The position numbers and the translations under genes were made by a program. The notes beneath the pieces are model-generated. The model was not told the DNA's origin and did no database searches. It saw nothing but the letters and a program-made list of their open reading frames with translations. A DNA stretch of 64,000 nucleotides from a virus, in the IMG/VR virus record IMGVR_UViG_3300013099_000017, positions 80,244 through 144,243 of that record. One strand, 5' to 3'. Positions within the stretch are counted from its first letter, which is position 1; the number at the start of each line of letters is the position of its first letter. Shown piece after piece: positions 49,101 through 56,257 of the stretch.

Positions 49101-49503
49101 TGCATTATTCGTTAAAACAAATTCAAATGAAAAAACAGTTAATGCTAATAATGCTATTGAAGTATTAACAAAATTAGCATATAAAAAAGGTATTCCGGAA
49201 CAACATATTGAAACAACAATATCCAAAATAAATCAAGATAGTAATGCCAGTAAAATTACACGTATTATTTCATTGATGTTAAGACATGGTGTTTTAATTA
49301 AAAACATTGTACTTGCATTGGATACCATTGAAGATGTATATGTTGGTTCATTCTTATTTCAAATTAAGAAATTTTTAAGTTCTTATGTTAAGGATGGGGA
49401 AAAAGTTGAAGGGGCTAAATGTGAGAATTGTGGATCTGATAAGATTGAATTTTCAGAAGGTTGCTTCAAATGTGTGGAATGTGGAAGTTCTAAATGTGGT
49501 TAA
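46162..49503 (+). CDS. nrdJ: class II ribonucleotide reductase (NrdJ-like) with an intein
   Basis: It reduces ribonucleotides to deoxyribonucleotides, with adenosylcobalamin as radical source. The spliced protein is about 870 residues. GGWGENFSYIRPRGG near residue 138, GAMMGVLD-C split by the intein, NPCGEQ at 583, QPTGNTSIFA near 752 and a C-terminal zinc/cysteine tail (CENCGSDKIEFSEGCFKC, then SSKCG) are as in B12-dependent enzymes. No separate small subunit is nearby, as expected for class II. Confidence 0.88.
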   Translation: MTDETFRLMHEAEILHKRIKELMENTKFQDEFSKEIWQSTYKDHSDENVDDTFRRVATYVASVEPSFELQLEWQQKFYDALTDFKITAGGRIYSNAGTEWAKKGTGLLNCYVAPRKNKDIDSLNNILDTVKDQSNTLKSEGGWGENFSYIRPRGGFIHGVGVETPGAVKYMEIFDKTSDVITSGSGRKSKNKKAKGKIRKGAMMGVLDCLSGNTLIDTIDGKIAIKDLVGKNPYLYCTDGNGNIFVRQAQLVWSKGIRKTIKITMDGHETLECTPEHEIMLSNGSYKMAKDLTTGDSLSVLNRKMYNKQYIYLGVSGNRIKIAEHHATYEMKYGEYPTCTGKKRKGWMTLAHHKDECKWNNHPDNIEKMTLSDHAKLHDNILRENQKRISKERKGKSWDEYYGKELADRIKKSSNFNHKVVKIETHIEQEVFDIAMPEYHNFVANGVFVHNCWHPDIFEFITAKQNAGRLTKFNMSVNCTNEFMARVIEIEDNGCDEFDTIDIWDLKFPDTTYSKYSDEWDGDLELWESKGYPTIIHDTVSVKHLWNIIMESTYNRAEPGILWCDRANEFNPAYYIEKIRATNPCGEQFLAESGVCDLASYNLTQYIEEDSNGGHYFNFEKFEKYISVGVRFLDNVNTVSNSPLPEYKDSMLNKRRIGLGILGWGSLLFMLKIRFGSTDANTLRDKIMQTLATKSYEYSIDLAIEKGMFTYCDPIKHADGKFIQNLHLSQDYMDKLRTTGIRNSSLLSCQPTGNTSIFANIVSGGIEPVFMPEYIRTVIVNSMPEEISHVCPKWYEGEWNETDVFSFTKEGDEEILKGKMNGIMYKIDKNRGLTKEVLCEDYGVRWLKARGEYDPTADYIVTTTELTADDHLNDLKGFARWVDSALSKTINLPNDYSFEDFKNVYLDTYKTGYIKGITTYRAGTMTTVLSSVDDQIKEEEIILDDVKMPDSASATIKTIKAEGKKWYLTIVYHTDSDKPFALFVKTNSNEKTVNANNAIEVLTKLAYKKGIPEQHIETTISKINQDSNASKITRIISLMLRHGVLIKNIVLALDTIEDVYVGSFLFQIKKFLSSYVKDGEKVEGAKCENCGSDKIEFSEGCFKCVECGSSKCG
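46786..47514 (+). mobile_element. intein with HNH endonuclease in ribonucleotide reductase
   Basis: A 243-residue element (residues 209 to 451) begins with Cys (CLSGNTLIDTIDGK) and ends VFVHN before extein Cys, so it is a class 1 intein. Block B is HETLECTPEHEIML. An HNH-like module (LAHHKDECKWNNHPDNIEKM) replaces the usual LAGLIDADG. The insertion is in the conserved GAMMGVL.C.HPDI active-site region. Confidence 0.85.
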
Positions 49504-49536
49504 AAACTAAAACTAAATAATGAGGATTATTATATT

Positions 49537-50166
49537 ATGATAAATTTAAAAGAACAACACGATCAATATTACCAAGATGATAACAATTTGGTTAATCTTA
49601 GAAAGAGTATTGATAGTGTACCAAATAAATATAAAATAGAACAGTATTGCAATAAATTTAAAAGAGACTATACTATGGTCAGAAACAAAATTTTAAGTGA
49701 TGATTGTTTTGCTGATTTTTTTGTACCAATATTAGCAAAACGAAATTTCTTTGAATCAAAAACATTGAAATATTTACAAACTGAATTGGGTTATCCTATG
49801 GTAAAAATGAATCATGTGGGTGATCATGCATTATATTTATCTGATGGTAGAATAGTTTCAAATCCAACAATAAATAGCACCAAATCATTTGATTTTAAAA
49901 TGTTGGAAAAACGATCAACTACTTTTATAGCACATAAGTATATACATGAAAATGGTGGTGCTCAAGATAATCAATTCAATGATCTTAAATACTTTTTAGT
50001 TCAGGCTAATAAATATTTCGATGCTGATCGAGAAGATTTATTTGATAGTAATATTAAATTTATGGCAATTGTCGATGGTGAATATTTCACAAATGAGAGA
50101 ATTGGTGTGTTAAATACATTTAAACGGAAAAATAAAATTATGATAAATCGTCTTAATGATATGTAA
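49537..50166 (+). CDS. putative type II restriction endonuclease (209 aa)
   Basis: FDFKMLEKRSTTFIAHKYIH then ENGGAQDNQFNDLKYFL near residues 111 to 150 resembles an active-site and subunit segment seen in some type II restriction enzymes. The call rests mainly on the overlap with the gamma-class methyltransferase downstream. The exact PD-(D/E)XK residues are not certain. Confidence 0.5.
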   Translation: MINLKEQHDQYYQDDNNLVNLRKSIDSVPNKYKIEQYCNKFKRDYTMVRNKILSDDCFADFFVPILAKRNFFESKTLKYLQTELGYPMVKMNHVGDHALYLSDGRIVSNPTINSTKSFDFKMLEKRSTTFIAHKYIHENGGAQDNQFNDLKYFLVQANKYFDADREDLFDSNIKFMAIVDGEYFTNERIGVLNTFKRKNKIMINRLNDM

Positions 50167-51166
50167 TAAAAAACAATTGGGTCAATTTTACACAAAAAAC
50201 GCAGAGTATATTTTAAGGGGTTTTGTTATACCTGCAAATGTTGTTAAAATTGAGCCATTTGTGGGGGATGGTGATTTGGCAAAATGGGGTGATATTGATG
50301 AAGTTTATGATATTGATCCCAAAATAAAAAATGCTATCATACGTGATACGTTAAAGAATCCACCAAAATATAAGGACAAGTATGTAATTACAAATCCACC
50401 ATATTTGGCAAAAAATAAAAATAAAGATAAATCTTTATACAATAAATATAAAGTCGATGATTTATATAAAGCATTCATGATCTCAATGATTGATGGTAGT
50501 GTGTGCGGTGGAATACTTATAATCCCATTAAATTTTTTATGCAGTCAAGATACTGATATTCGTAATCGTTTATTTATGAAATATGATGTAATCAAAATTA
50601 ATATTTTTGAAGAAGCTGTTTTTGATGATACCGATATTCCAGTATGTGCAATTCAATTTATGAGAAAAGAATTGCAAATGTTGGGTAGTTCAACTGAAAC
50701 CGAAACTGAAATAACATCATATCCAAACAATATTACATTTAAACATGTATTTAAAAAATCAGAAAATTGGATGGTTGGTGGTGAGTTATATAACAATAAA
50801 ATTAAATCAAATTATAAGATTGGAAGATTACTTAAAAATGGTAAAGATCATACTAATTTATATTTGTATGCTATTGATGGTGGTTTGCCTGAAAACAGAA
50901 TACGATTAGAATATAGAGATACACCCTTTTATGGTAAAATTTCCGATAGAAGTTTTGCAACAATAACATCAAATATTAAAATTGAAAATGTTGAATATGT
51001 TATTAATTCATTTAATAGAATAATTGAATATTATAGGATTAAATACAATTCGTTGTTTTTAACTAATTTCCGAAATTCAACTAAGCATTATGTGAGAAAA
51101 AGACTTACATTTAAATTGGCATTTAATATTATTCAACATATTTTAAATAAACAGAAATTTTCTTAA
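50156..51166 (+). CDS. gamma-class N6-adenine DNA methyltransferase (336 aa)
   Basis: LGQFYTKNAEYILRGFVIP at the N terminus, IEPFVGDGDL near residue 31 (motif I) and VITNPPYLAKNK near 73 (NPPY, motif IV) give the gamma-class order of adenine methyltransferases. A target-recognition domain would fill residues 165 to 320. It overlaps the putative nuclease by 11 bases. Confidence 0.8.
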   Translation: MICNKKQLGQFYTKNAEYILRGFVIPANVVKIEPFVGDGDLAKWGDIDEVYDIDPKIKNAIIRDTLKNPPKYKDKYVITNPPYLAKNKNKDKSLYNKYKVDDLYKAFMISMIDGSVCGGILIIPLNFLCSQDTDIRNRLFMKYDVIKINIFEEAVFDDTDIPVCAIQFMRKELQMLGSSTETETEITSYPNNITFKHVFKKSENWMVGGELYNNKIKSNYKIGRLLKNGKDHTNLYLYAIDGGLPENRIRLEYRDTPFYGKISDRSFATITSNIKIENVEYVINSFNRIIEYYRIKYNSLFLTNFRNSTKHYVRKRLTFKLAFNIIQHILNKQKFS

Positions 51167-51173
51167 AAAAGTG

Positions 51174-51202
51174 TTGACATCATAATTCTAATAATGTAAA
51201 CT
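51174..51202 (+). promoter_or_regulatory. sigma70-type promoter
   Basis: TTGACA at 51174 and TAAACT at 51197, spacer 17. Its leader carries a TTGTGGT...ACCACAA hairpin reminiscent of the GTGGT start of the cassette leaders. Confidence 0.65.
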
Positions 51203-51259
51203 GTTCTTGTGGTCGGGAATTCTTAACCACAAACCTTTTAATTATTATGGAGAAACATT

Positions 51260-51382
51260 ATGATCTATTTCACAACACGTACACTTGCCCGTACATTTTC
51301 TCAAAAAGCTGATAAATACAAAGTGACCGATAATGGTAAAAATCAGGATGTTGGCAGACGTTGGGGCGTTAAAGTTCTTTGA
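51260..51382 (+). CDS. short conserved phage protein (40 aa)
   Basis: Reads MIYFTTRTLARTFSQKADKY and ends RRWGVKVL. This type of 40-residue basic protein recurs in phages, with no known role. Strong GGAGAAAC site. Confidence 0.6.
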   Translation: MIYFTTRTLARTFSQKADKYKVTDNGKNQDVGRRWGVKVL

Positions 51383-51438
51383 TTCATATATGATGCATAT
51401 ACCCCCAATATGTAAGCTGTATAATACAATTGGGGTAT

Positions 51439-51539
51439 ATCCCATTGTGGGTATATACATTTATTCCTATTCATGAGATACTATACTTGTGGTGAGGGGA
51501 TTGTTTCCCAAAAAGATAAAATTCCAAAAGGAAATTCAA
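51439..51539 (+). promoter_or_regulatory. promoter cassette
   Basis: CCCATTGTGGG centred at 51446 is 31 bases before -10 GATACT at 51477. GAGGGGATTGTTTCCC hairpin and ATTCCAAAAGGAAA leader follow. Confidence 0.75.
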
Positions 51540-51866
51540 ATGTTATATACAAAAAAAGTTGTTGGTTCTACGGTTCATGGTTCATTTGAATTTTTGATTG
51601 TTGCCAATAATGAATGTAAATCAAGATTTAAAAATGGATATTCCAATTGGGATGGTAAAGTTGTCGATGATGGTTTTACTGTAAAATGGAATGATGCTAA
51701 TAATGATTATCATGAAACTTGGGATATAACCCGTAAAAATGCAATTAAAAATGCTATCGTGGAATATTGTTATTCCAAATTCAAATCAGTACAACCCCCA
51801 AAGAAAAATGGTAAACGTGTTAAAATAATTCAGCCTTATGATGGTTTAGAATACACATTATATTAA
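51540..51866 (+). CDS. hypothetical protein (108 aa)
   Basis: ATG 51540 after the cassette leader. Begins MLYTKKVVGSTVHGSFEFLI; beta-rich, then a helix and a basic tail. Unknown. Confidence 0.6.
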   Translation: MLYTKKVVGSTVHGSFEFLIVANNECKSRFKNGYSNWDGKVVDDGFTVKWNDANNDYHETWDITRKNAIKNAIVEYCYSKFKSVQPPKKNGKRVKIIQPYDGLEYTLY

Positions 51867-51959
51867 ATGTAAACACTACTTACCATTTTGACCAAATTAA
51901 CTTAAAATGTAAAGAGAGATTAACAATGAAATACCCAAATACGAAAGGGGAACATTAAC

Positions 51960-52484
51960 ATGAATTTACTACAAAAGGGGCTATTGTTTGCAACCGTTGC
52001 TCATGGTGCGGTTGGTCAAATACGAAAATATAGTGGGGTGGATTATATTGTTCATCCTGTTGGAGTTAAGAATATTTTGATTGATTTTGGATTTAAAGAT
52101 GATATTAACCTATTGGTTGCATCTTTATTACATGATGTTGTCGAAGATACCAAAATTAAATTTGACTTAATTGAAGCAGAATTCAATATTGATGTTGCTA
52201 ATCTTGTATTTGAAGTAACAAACCCAAGTAAACAATATCCTGAATTAAACAGAAAAGCAAGAAAGACAATGGATCTTGAACATTTAAAAAGTGCAACCAA
52301 ACGTGGTATGGCTCTTAAACTTGCTGATGTATTATTTAATACTCCGGATATCATTAAAGAAGATCCAAAATTTGCAAAAATTTGGATTCCAGAAGCATAT
52401 AAAGTAGTTGAAGTTGTTAAAGATGGTTCCGAAGCACTTTATGCAGAAGCGAAATGGACACTAGGGTTATGGAGTGATAAATAA
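51960..52484 (+). CDS. HD-domain phosphohydrolase, RelA/SpoT-hydrolase-like (174 aa)
   Basis: ASLLHDVVEDTKIKFDLIEA near residue 55 carries the HD motif with the ED pair typical of the (p)ppGpp hydrolase family. YIVHPVGVKNIL upstream and RGMALKLADVLFNT further on complete the metal site. It may cleave (p)ppGpp or another nucleotide. A ten-codon ORF at 51927 precedes it. Confidence 0.7.
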   Translation: MNLLQKGLLFATVAHGAVGQIRKYSGVDYIVHPVGVKNILIDFGFKDDINLLVASLLHDVVEDTKIKFDLIEAEFNIDVANLVFEVTNPSKQYPELNRKARKTMDLEHLKSATKRGMALKLADVLFNTPDIIKEDPKFAKIWIPEAYKVVEVVKDGSEALYAEAKWTLGLWSDK

Positions 52485-52732
52485 TGGGTGATGAATATTT
52501 TGATATTACTTTGGATTGGGATGATACCATTTTTAAAAAATGTGAATTTTATTGGTTTATTGTTGAAACCGATAATACTTTTTGGGTAGAATGTTATTTT
52601 CCTGAAATTAAGGTTTCTATGACGTATAGTGATTATTTTACTAATTTCCAAGATGCATTTGATTATGCAAATGGTAAATGGGGTTCATTTTTTTATAATG
52701 AAGATTCAAATGAAAGTGAAACTGATGGATAA
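52484..52732 (+). CDS. hypothetical protein (82 aa)
   Basis: Shares a base with the HD gene stop. Acidic and aromatic (FDITLDWDDTIFKKCEFYWF). Unknown. Confidence 0.5.
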   Translation: MGDEYFDITLDWDDTIFKKCEFYWFIVETDNTFWVECYFPEIKVSMTYSDYFTNFQDAFDYANGKWGSFFYNEDSNESETDG

Positions 52733-52961
52733 AGACTTTGAAAAAATAGATAATATTGCTGAACATTTAGATTTTCTATCTGATCAGCAATATGCACACG
52801 GCAATGATTATATTGCTAAAATTTTATTAAATTTATCACATGAATTATATCAAACCAATTCAAGTTTAAATTCAAAATTAAATGATCGGTTAGATAAGAT
52901 TTTGAATGGTATAGTTGAATCAAATAAAAAAATAAAATATATAGTGGATAATATTAAATAA
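52725..52961 (+). CDS. hypothetical helical protein (78 aa)
   Basis: Begins MDKDFEKIDNIAEHLDFLSD; a helical protein with a leucine-spaced C-terminal coil. ATG 52710 is an alternative start. Confidence 0.5.
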   Translation: MDKDFEKIDNIAEHLDFLSDQQYAHGNDYIAKILLNLSHELYQTNSSLNSKLNDRLDKILNGIVESNKKIKYIVDNIK

Positions 52962-52995
52962 CATAAATAGTCAAAATTAAACAACAAGGGATACT

Positions 52996-53220
52996 ATGGA
53001 ACTACTTAAATTAAATGAATTAGATGATGTGGAAAAATGGGAATATGTATTAAATCATATTTCTGAGTGTGAATTGATGGATGAAGATGATATTTATTTT
53101 CTATTTCAAGATAAAGATACATTGGATGATTTTGAATTACATTTCAATGAACCACTTGAAGCAGACAACAATATCAATTCTTTACTTAAAGCATTGGGTT
53201 TTGAATCACACAATTATTAA
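52996..53220 (+). CDS. hypothetical acidic protein (74 aa)
   Basis: AAGGGATACT precedes the start. Very acidic and helical (MDEDDIYFLFQDKDTLDDFE), with a charge like DNA-mimic proteins, but too little is seen to claim that. Confidence 0.5.
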   Translation: MELLKLNELDDVEKWEYVLNHISECELMDEDDIYFLFQDKDTLDDFELHFNEPLEADNNINSLLKALGFESHNY

Positions 53221-53232
53221 AAATATCCTTTT

Positions 53233-53240
53233 TATAAATA
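53233..53240 (+). promoter_or_regulatory. late promoter motif TATAAATA
   Basis: Exact motif 27 bases before ATG 53268, which encodes a capsid-targeting-type N terminus. AAAGGATAAA serves as ribosome binding site. Confidence 0.65.
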
Positions 53241-53267
53241 CACTTATACACTTAAAGGATAAATCAT

Positions 53268-53972
53268 ATGTTAAATTTTAAACAATTCTTGATAGAAAAT
53301 AAAAAAATATTAAGTTTTGAAGATACAAAAAAATATTTTGAAGAAGCTAAAAAAACAACAAAATATCCTCCAACAAAAACTATTAAAGTGTATAAATTAT
53401 TCAAACAAAAGAAAAAATCACCAAATAAGATATTTCCTCTTTTTATTGGATCAATGAAACCAACTGCTATTAATAAATGGCAAGTTGCAGAAAATATTGA
53501 AACTAAGGGGTTCAAAAAACGTCCTGGGTGGCATAGTGGTGGTTCACCATATGCTCCACATCTAATGAAAAAAGATAGACAGACAATGCAAGAAAATAGA
53601 GTTTGGGCGTTATGTGAAGCTCCGAATGATTATAATTGGAACGCTGTCTTGAAAAAAGAGAATGTAACTCAATTAGATGATCATGTCCCATATGGGGGAT
53701 TTTATTATTTCAATACAAATAAAGCCAAGGGTACTGTCATGGATTGGCGTATATCCGGTGCAATTAAAGTTGTTAAAATTTTAACTCATGAAGAAGCTGA
53801 TAATATTAATGCTAAAAATGGAATTAATACAGAATATGCCAAAATGGATGAATTTTTGCAAATAGAATTAGCAAAGAAACGTGAAGTGAATAGGAATAAA
53901 GCAAAAGCTAAACGTGAATTGAAGAAACAACAAAATGCATTATTGAAAAATGTTGATATAGTAGGGGGTTAA
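53268..53972 (+). CDS. capsid-targeted protein (234 aa, putative)
   Basis: Begins MLNFKQFLIENKK, with LIE at residues 8 to 10. A middle domain has RPGWHSGGSPYAPHLMKKDR and WALCEAPNDYNWN, and the C terminus is a lysine/arginine-rich helix. It sits far from the main late block but has its own late promoter. Unknown activity. Confidence 0.55.
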   Translation: MLNFKQFLIENKKILSFEDTKKYFEEAKKTTKYPPTKTIKVYKLFKQKKKSPNKIFPLFIGSMKPTAINKWQVAENIETKGFKKRPGWHSGGSPYAPHLMKKDRQTMQENRVWALCEAPNDYNWNAVLKKENVTQLDDHVPYGGFYYFNTNKAKGTVMDWRISGAIKVVKILTHEEADNINAKNGINTEYAKMDEFLQIELAKKREVNRNKAKAKRELKKQQNALLKNVDIVGG

Positions 53973-54244
53973 TTTCCCCTTATTTCCTTTTCATCCCTAC
54001 TTACAATTTTATTGTAAGATTCTATTTCTTCCCTATAATTATGATTAAATTCACTCATATGTGAATAATAAGTATTAATATCTTTTTTTGTTATAATATC
54101 ACCAAATTTATGACGTTTATCAATAATCTGTTCATCTTTTAAATCTTTATGGGTAGATTTAGCAATTTTGATGTCAATTTTCTTAAACATCATATGTAAT
54201 GCTCTTTCTTCAAGTGGTTTTTGGTATTGTTTAAATGATTTCAT
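53969..54244 (-). CDS. capsid-targeted protein on the minus strand (91 aa, putative)
   Basis: Begins MKSFKQYQKPLEERAL, the same N-terminal type as the plus-strand family, and has a TATAAATA just upstream on its own strand. The rest is basic (KKIDIKIAKSTHKDLKDEQI). Converges on the 53268 gene, overlapping by four bases. Confidence 0.6.
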   Translation of the reverse strand: MKSFKQYQKPLEERALHMMFKKIDIKIAKSTHKDLKDEQIIDKRHKFGDIITKKDINTYYSHMSEFNHNYREEIESYNKIVSRDEKEIRGN

Positions 54245-54249
54245 AATAG

Positions 54250-54257
54250 TATTTATA
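54250..54257 (-). promoter_or_regulatory. late promoter motif TATAAATA (minus strand)
   Basis: Exact motif on the minus strand five bases upstream of ATG 54244. The short distance would leave a very short leader. Confidence 0.5.
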
Positions 54258-54439
54258 ATTATCAATTTACTTACATTTTCCACACTCCATATAATTTATA
54301 CGTCTAATCATTCGTACAAGTTTCATACAAAGGTGATCTCAACCTACCCTTAGTACCCCTACATGGTCTATCTTAAAACACCATTTAAACATCAAATAAT
54401 AAAAGTATTGACATATGTCAAGTAAATATCAGAAAAGTG

Positions 54440-54568
54440 AAAAATAATGCTTGACAGCACTTGACAAGATTTCAACTAGTGTTATAATTCCACTGTTAAT
54501 AATGAATGTTAGGGATCTATAATATATTATGTAGAAGAAAAGATTGGCTTTGCCATGCCGTAGGCAAG
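54440..54568 (+). promoter_or_regulatory. strong sigma70-type promoter, copy 2 of the duplicated region
   Basis: TTGACA at 54461 and TATAAT at 54483, spacer 16, in a block nearly identical to 7182-7315. Upstream, 54370-54400 also resembles 7010-7035 (CATTTAAAC.TCAAATAA). The rest of 54258-54439 has no gene that I can support. Confidence 0.8.
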
Positions 54569-54583
54569 TATATAAATACCCTT

Positions 54584-55048
54584 ATGAGTAAATGGAAATA
54601 TAACAAGAAAGAATTTAATACAGATGATATTTGTGATTATAATGGATTTGTGTATTTAATAACGAACACCCTTACCAATAAACAATATATTGGTAAGAAA
54701 TTCTTTTATTCTTTAAGAACATTGAAACCATTAAAAGGTAAGAAACGTAAACGTAAAGTTAAAAAAGAATCGGATTGGAAAAAATATAATAGTTCATCTA
54801 AATATGTGTTAGCAGATATTGAAGAATTTGGTGAAGATATTTTTACTTTTGAAATATTAGATTTATGTCTGGATCGTGCTGAAACAAATTATTCAGAATT
54901 GAAACATTTAATATATTATCAAGTATTGGAAAGATTAGATGAAGATGGAAATCGTGCTTTCTATAATGAAAACGTAAGTATGCGTTTTTATCATAATACA
55001 AAACACAACGATAAGCGATTATTATTAACTGAGAAATTAAAACGATAA
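54584..55048 (+). CDS. GIY-YIG endonuclease (154 aa)
   Basis: GFVYLITNTLTNKQYIGKKF near residue 22 is the GIY-YIG core (here VYL...YIG) with the following KKFF basic segment. Then KESDWKKYNSSSKYVLADIE and an E near residue 128. Such proteins are usually free-standing homing nucleases in T4-like phages. It lies behind the duplicated sigma70 promoter, whose copying may be linked to nuclease mobility. Confidence 0.75.
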   Translation: MSKWKYNKKEFNTDDICDYNGFVYLITNTLTNKQYIGKKFFYSLRTLKPLKGKKRKRKVKKESDWKKYNSSSKYVLADIEEFGEDIFTFEILDLCLDRAETNYSELKHLIYYQVLERLDEDGNRAFYNENVSMRFYHNTKHNDKRLLLTEKLKR

Positions 55049-55078
55049 ATATATATAAAACTATTATAAGGAATCAAA

Positions 55079-55291
55079 ATGAGTAAATATCAAGAGTATC
55101 GAGACAGTATCTTAGAAGGTAAGGATAGACTGAAAAAATCTAAAGAAATCATACAGGCTATTAAAGCACAAACAGATGATAAAGAAATTCTTACAATGGC
55201 AGATGGTATTTTAGCCGATATTGCAACTGGTAAATTAACACCAAAACAATCAGAATGGATTTACAATACATCAACATCATTTAAAAAGTAA
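55079..55291 (+). CDS. capsid-targeted small protein (70 aa, putative)
   Basis: Begins MSKYQEYRDSILEGKD, with ILE/G at residues 11 to 14. The mature part is a lysine-rich helix. A near-match GATAAATA lies about 30 bases upstream. Confidence 0.5.
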   Translation: MSKYQEYRDSILEGKDRLKKSKEIIQAIKAQTDDKEILTMADGILADIATGKLTPKQSEWIYNTSTSFKK

Positions 55292-55295
55292 ATAT

Positions 55296-55345
55296 ATCCC
55301 ATTGTAGGTATATACAATGATATTCGATTATGAGAGAATGTATTC
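55296..55345 (+). promoter_or_regulatory. promoter cassette feeding a non-coding region
   Basis: CCCATTGTAGG centred at 55303 and GAGAAT at 55334, again 31 bases apart. No gene starts within 340 bases, so the transcript begins with the structured region downstream. Confidence 0.6.
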
Positions 55346-55691
55346 ACTGGTTAAGAAGTTCTTCATAATTTCTTCTTTATCCTTTAATTAATTTAAATAA
55401 TATGCCAAAGAGCAAGGAAATTTGTGAATGACATGACTAATTTAAATCCTGATGCAACTGAACTGTAAAGGTTGCATTATAACTCACACCCTAAAGACCG
55501 TTGGTGGGAATGTGAACTGGATATTGACCAAACGCAATTCGATTGTAGTAGATGGGACTAGGAAGCAGAGGCGAAAAATAGCATCTAATCGAACCAAGTG
55601 ACCGTGAAGCTCTGAGAGATTGAGAAGTCTAAGAAACCCTTCAATGATTCAGCATTAGAAGGGCTACTATAAAATTTAAGGAAATTGAATA
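55346..55691 (+). ncRNA. structured non-coding region A (long leader or small RNA)
   Basis: No reading frame of note. Stems: ATGCAAC 55452 with GTTGCAT 55471; TCACA+CCC 55484-55491 with GGG+TGTGA 55506-55515; TTCGATT 55538 with AATCGAA 55587, continued by AGATG 55550 with CATCT 55582; CCCTTC 55637 with GAAGGG 55658. It is visibly richer in G and C than the flanks. No known RNA family recognised; it does not have a group I intron core that I could see. Confidence 0.5.
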
Positions 55692-55884
55692 ATGATGAAT
55701 CAACCGTGGAAACAATCACCATTCAACGAGTGGTCAATATGTGGAATGAATCATTACCATGTTAAAGGTGAAAAATTTTTTATTCGTATCTATGGTAAAA
55801 AACGGAAAATGTATTACAGAAGAAGGTAAAGATGATGAATATTTATGGAATCGTCTTTGGTGGAAAGCAATGGAAGGTATATGA
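55692..55884 (+). pseudogene. small protein gene with one frameshift in a T6 run
   Basis: It starts MMNQPWKQSPFNEWSICGMN after AAGGAAATTGAAT, then stops at 55827 in the first frame. Removing one T from the run near 55770 gives GEKFLFVSMVKNGKCITEEG and continues DDEYLWNRLWWKAMEGI to TGA 55882. That stop overlaps the next ATG as ATGA, which strongly supports the joined frame. Confidence 0.6.
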
Positions 55885-56240
55885 AGTTATTTAATTATGA
55901 AGTAAAAGAACCAAAATTTAAGTATGATGATATTGTATGGGTTTATTTTAATCCACAAGGTTTAGTTGATAAATCAGCAAAACCTATATTCCAATGTACA
56001 ATTGAAGATTTACAAATGAAAGCATCTTCTGAGTATGGTAAACAAACAACCGTTGAATATACATATACGCTTGCATTTATGGATACTTTTGATGAAGCGT
56101 CATATAAAAAAGAATGTGATATTTTTGCTACTGAAAAAGAAGCACATGAATACTCTATATTAAAATTGAAAGAGTATGCAGAAAGTTTAAAAGTAAAATC
56201 TGATAATTATCAGGAAATCATGAAAAAACTTGAATCATAA
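55881..56240 (+). CDS. hypothetical protein (119 aa)
   Basis: ATG 55881 after GGAAGGTAT, giving MKLFNYEVKEPKFKYDDIVW. The beginning looks like a small SH3-like barrel (DDIVWVYFNPQGL) and the end is helical. Unknown. Confidence 0.55.
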   Translation: MKLFNYEVKEPKFKYDDIVWVYFNPQGLVDKSAKPIFQCTIEDLQMKASSEYGKQTTVEYTYTLAFMDTFDEASYKKECDIFATEKEAHEYSILKLKEYAESLKVKSDNYQEIMKKLES

Positions 56241-56257
56241 ATAAAGGTGTAAATTGT

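Noticed and set aside
52968-52976. CATAAATA before the gene at 52996 as a late promoter
   Set aside because: It deviates from the exact motif at the first base, and such words are common in this AT-rich sequence.
54571-54578. Late promoter for the GIY-YIG gene
   Set aside because: The exact TATAAATA ends only five bases before the ATG, which would leave almost no leader. The gene already has the strong sigma70 promoter upstream, so this may be chance in AT-rich DNA.
55346-55691. Group I intron
   Set aside because: I could not find a convincing P7/S core or a guanosine-binding pairing, and no split gene lies on either side.
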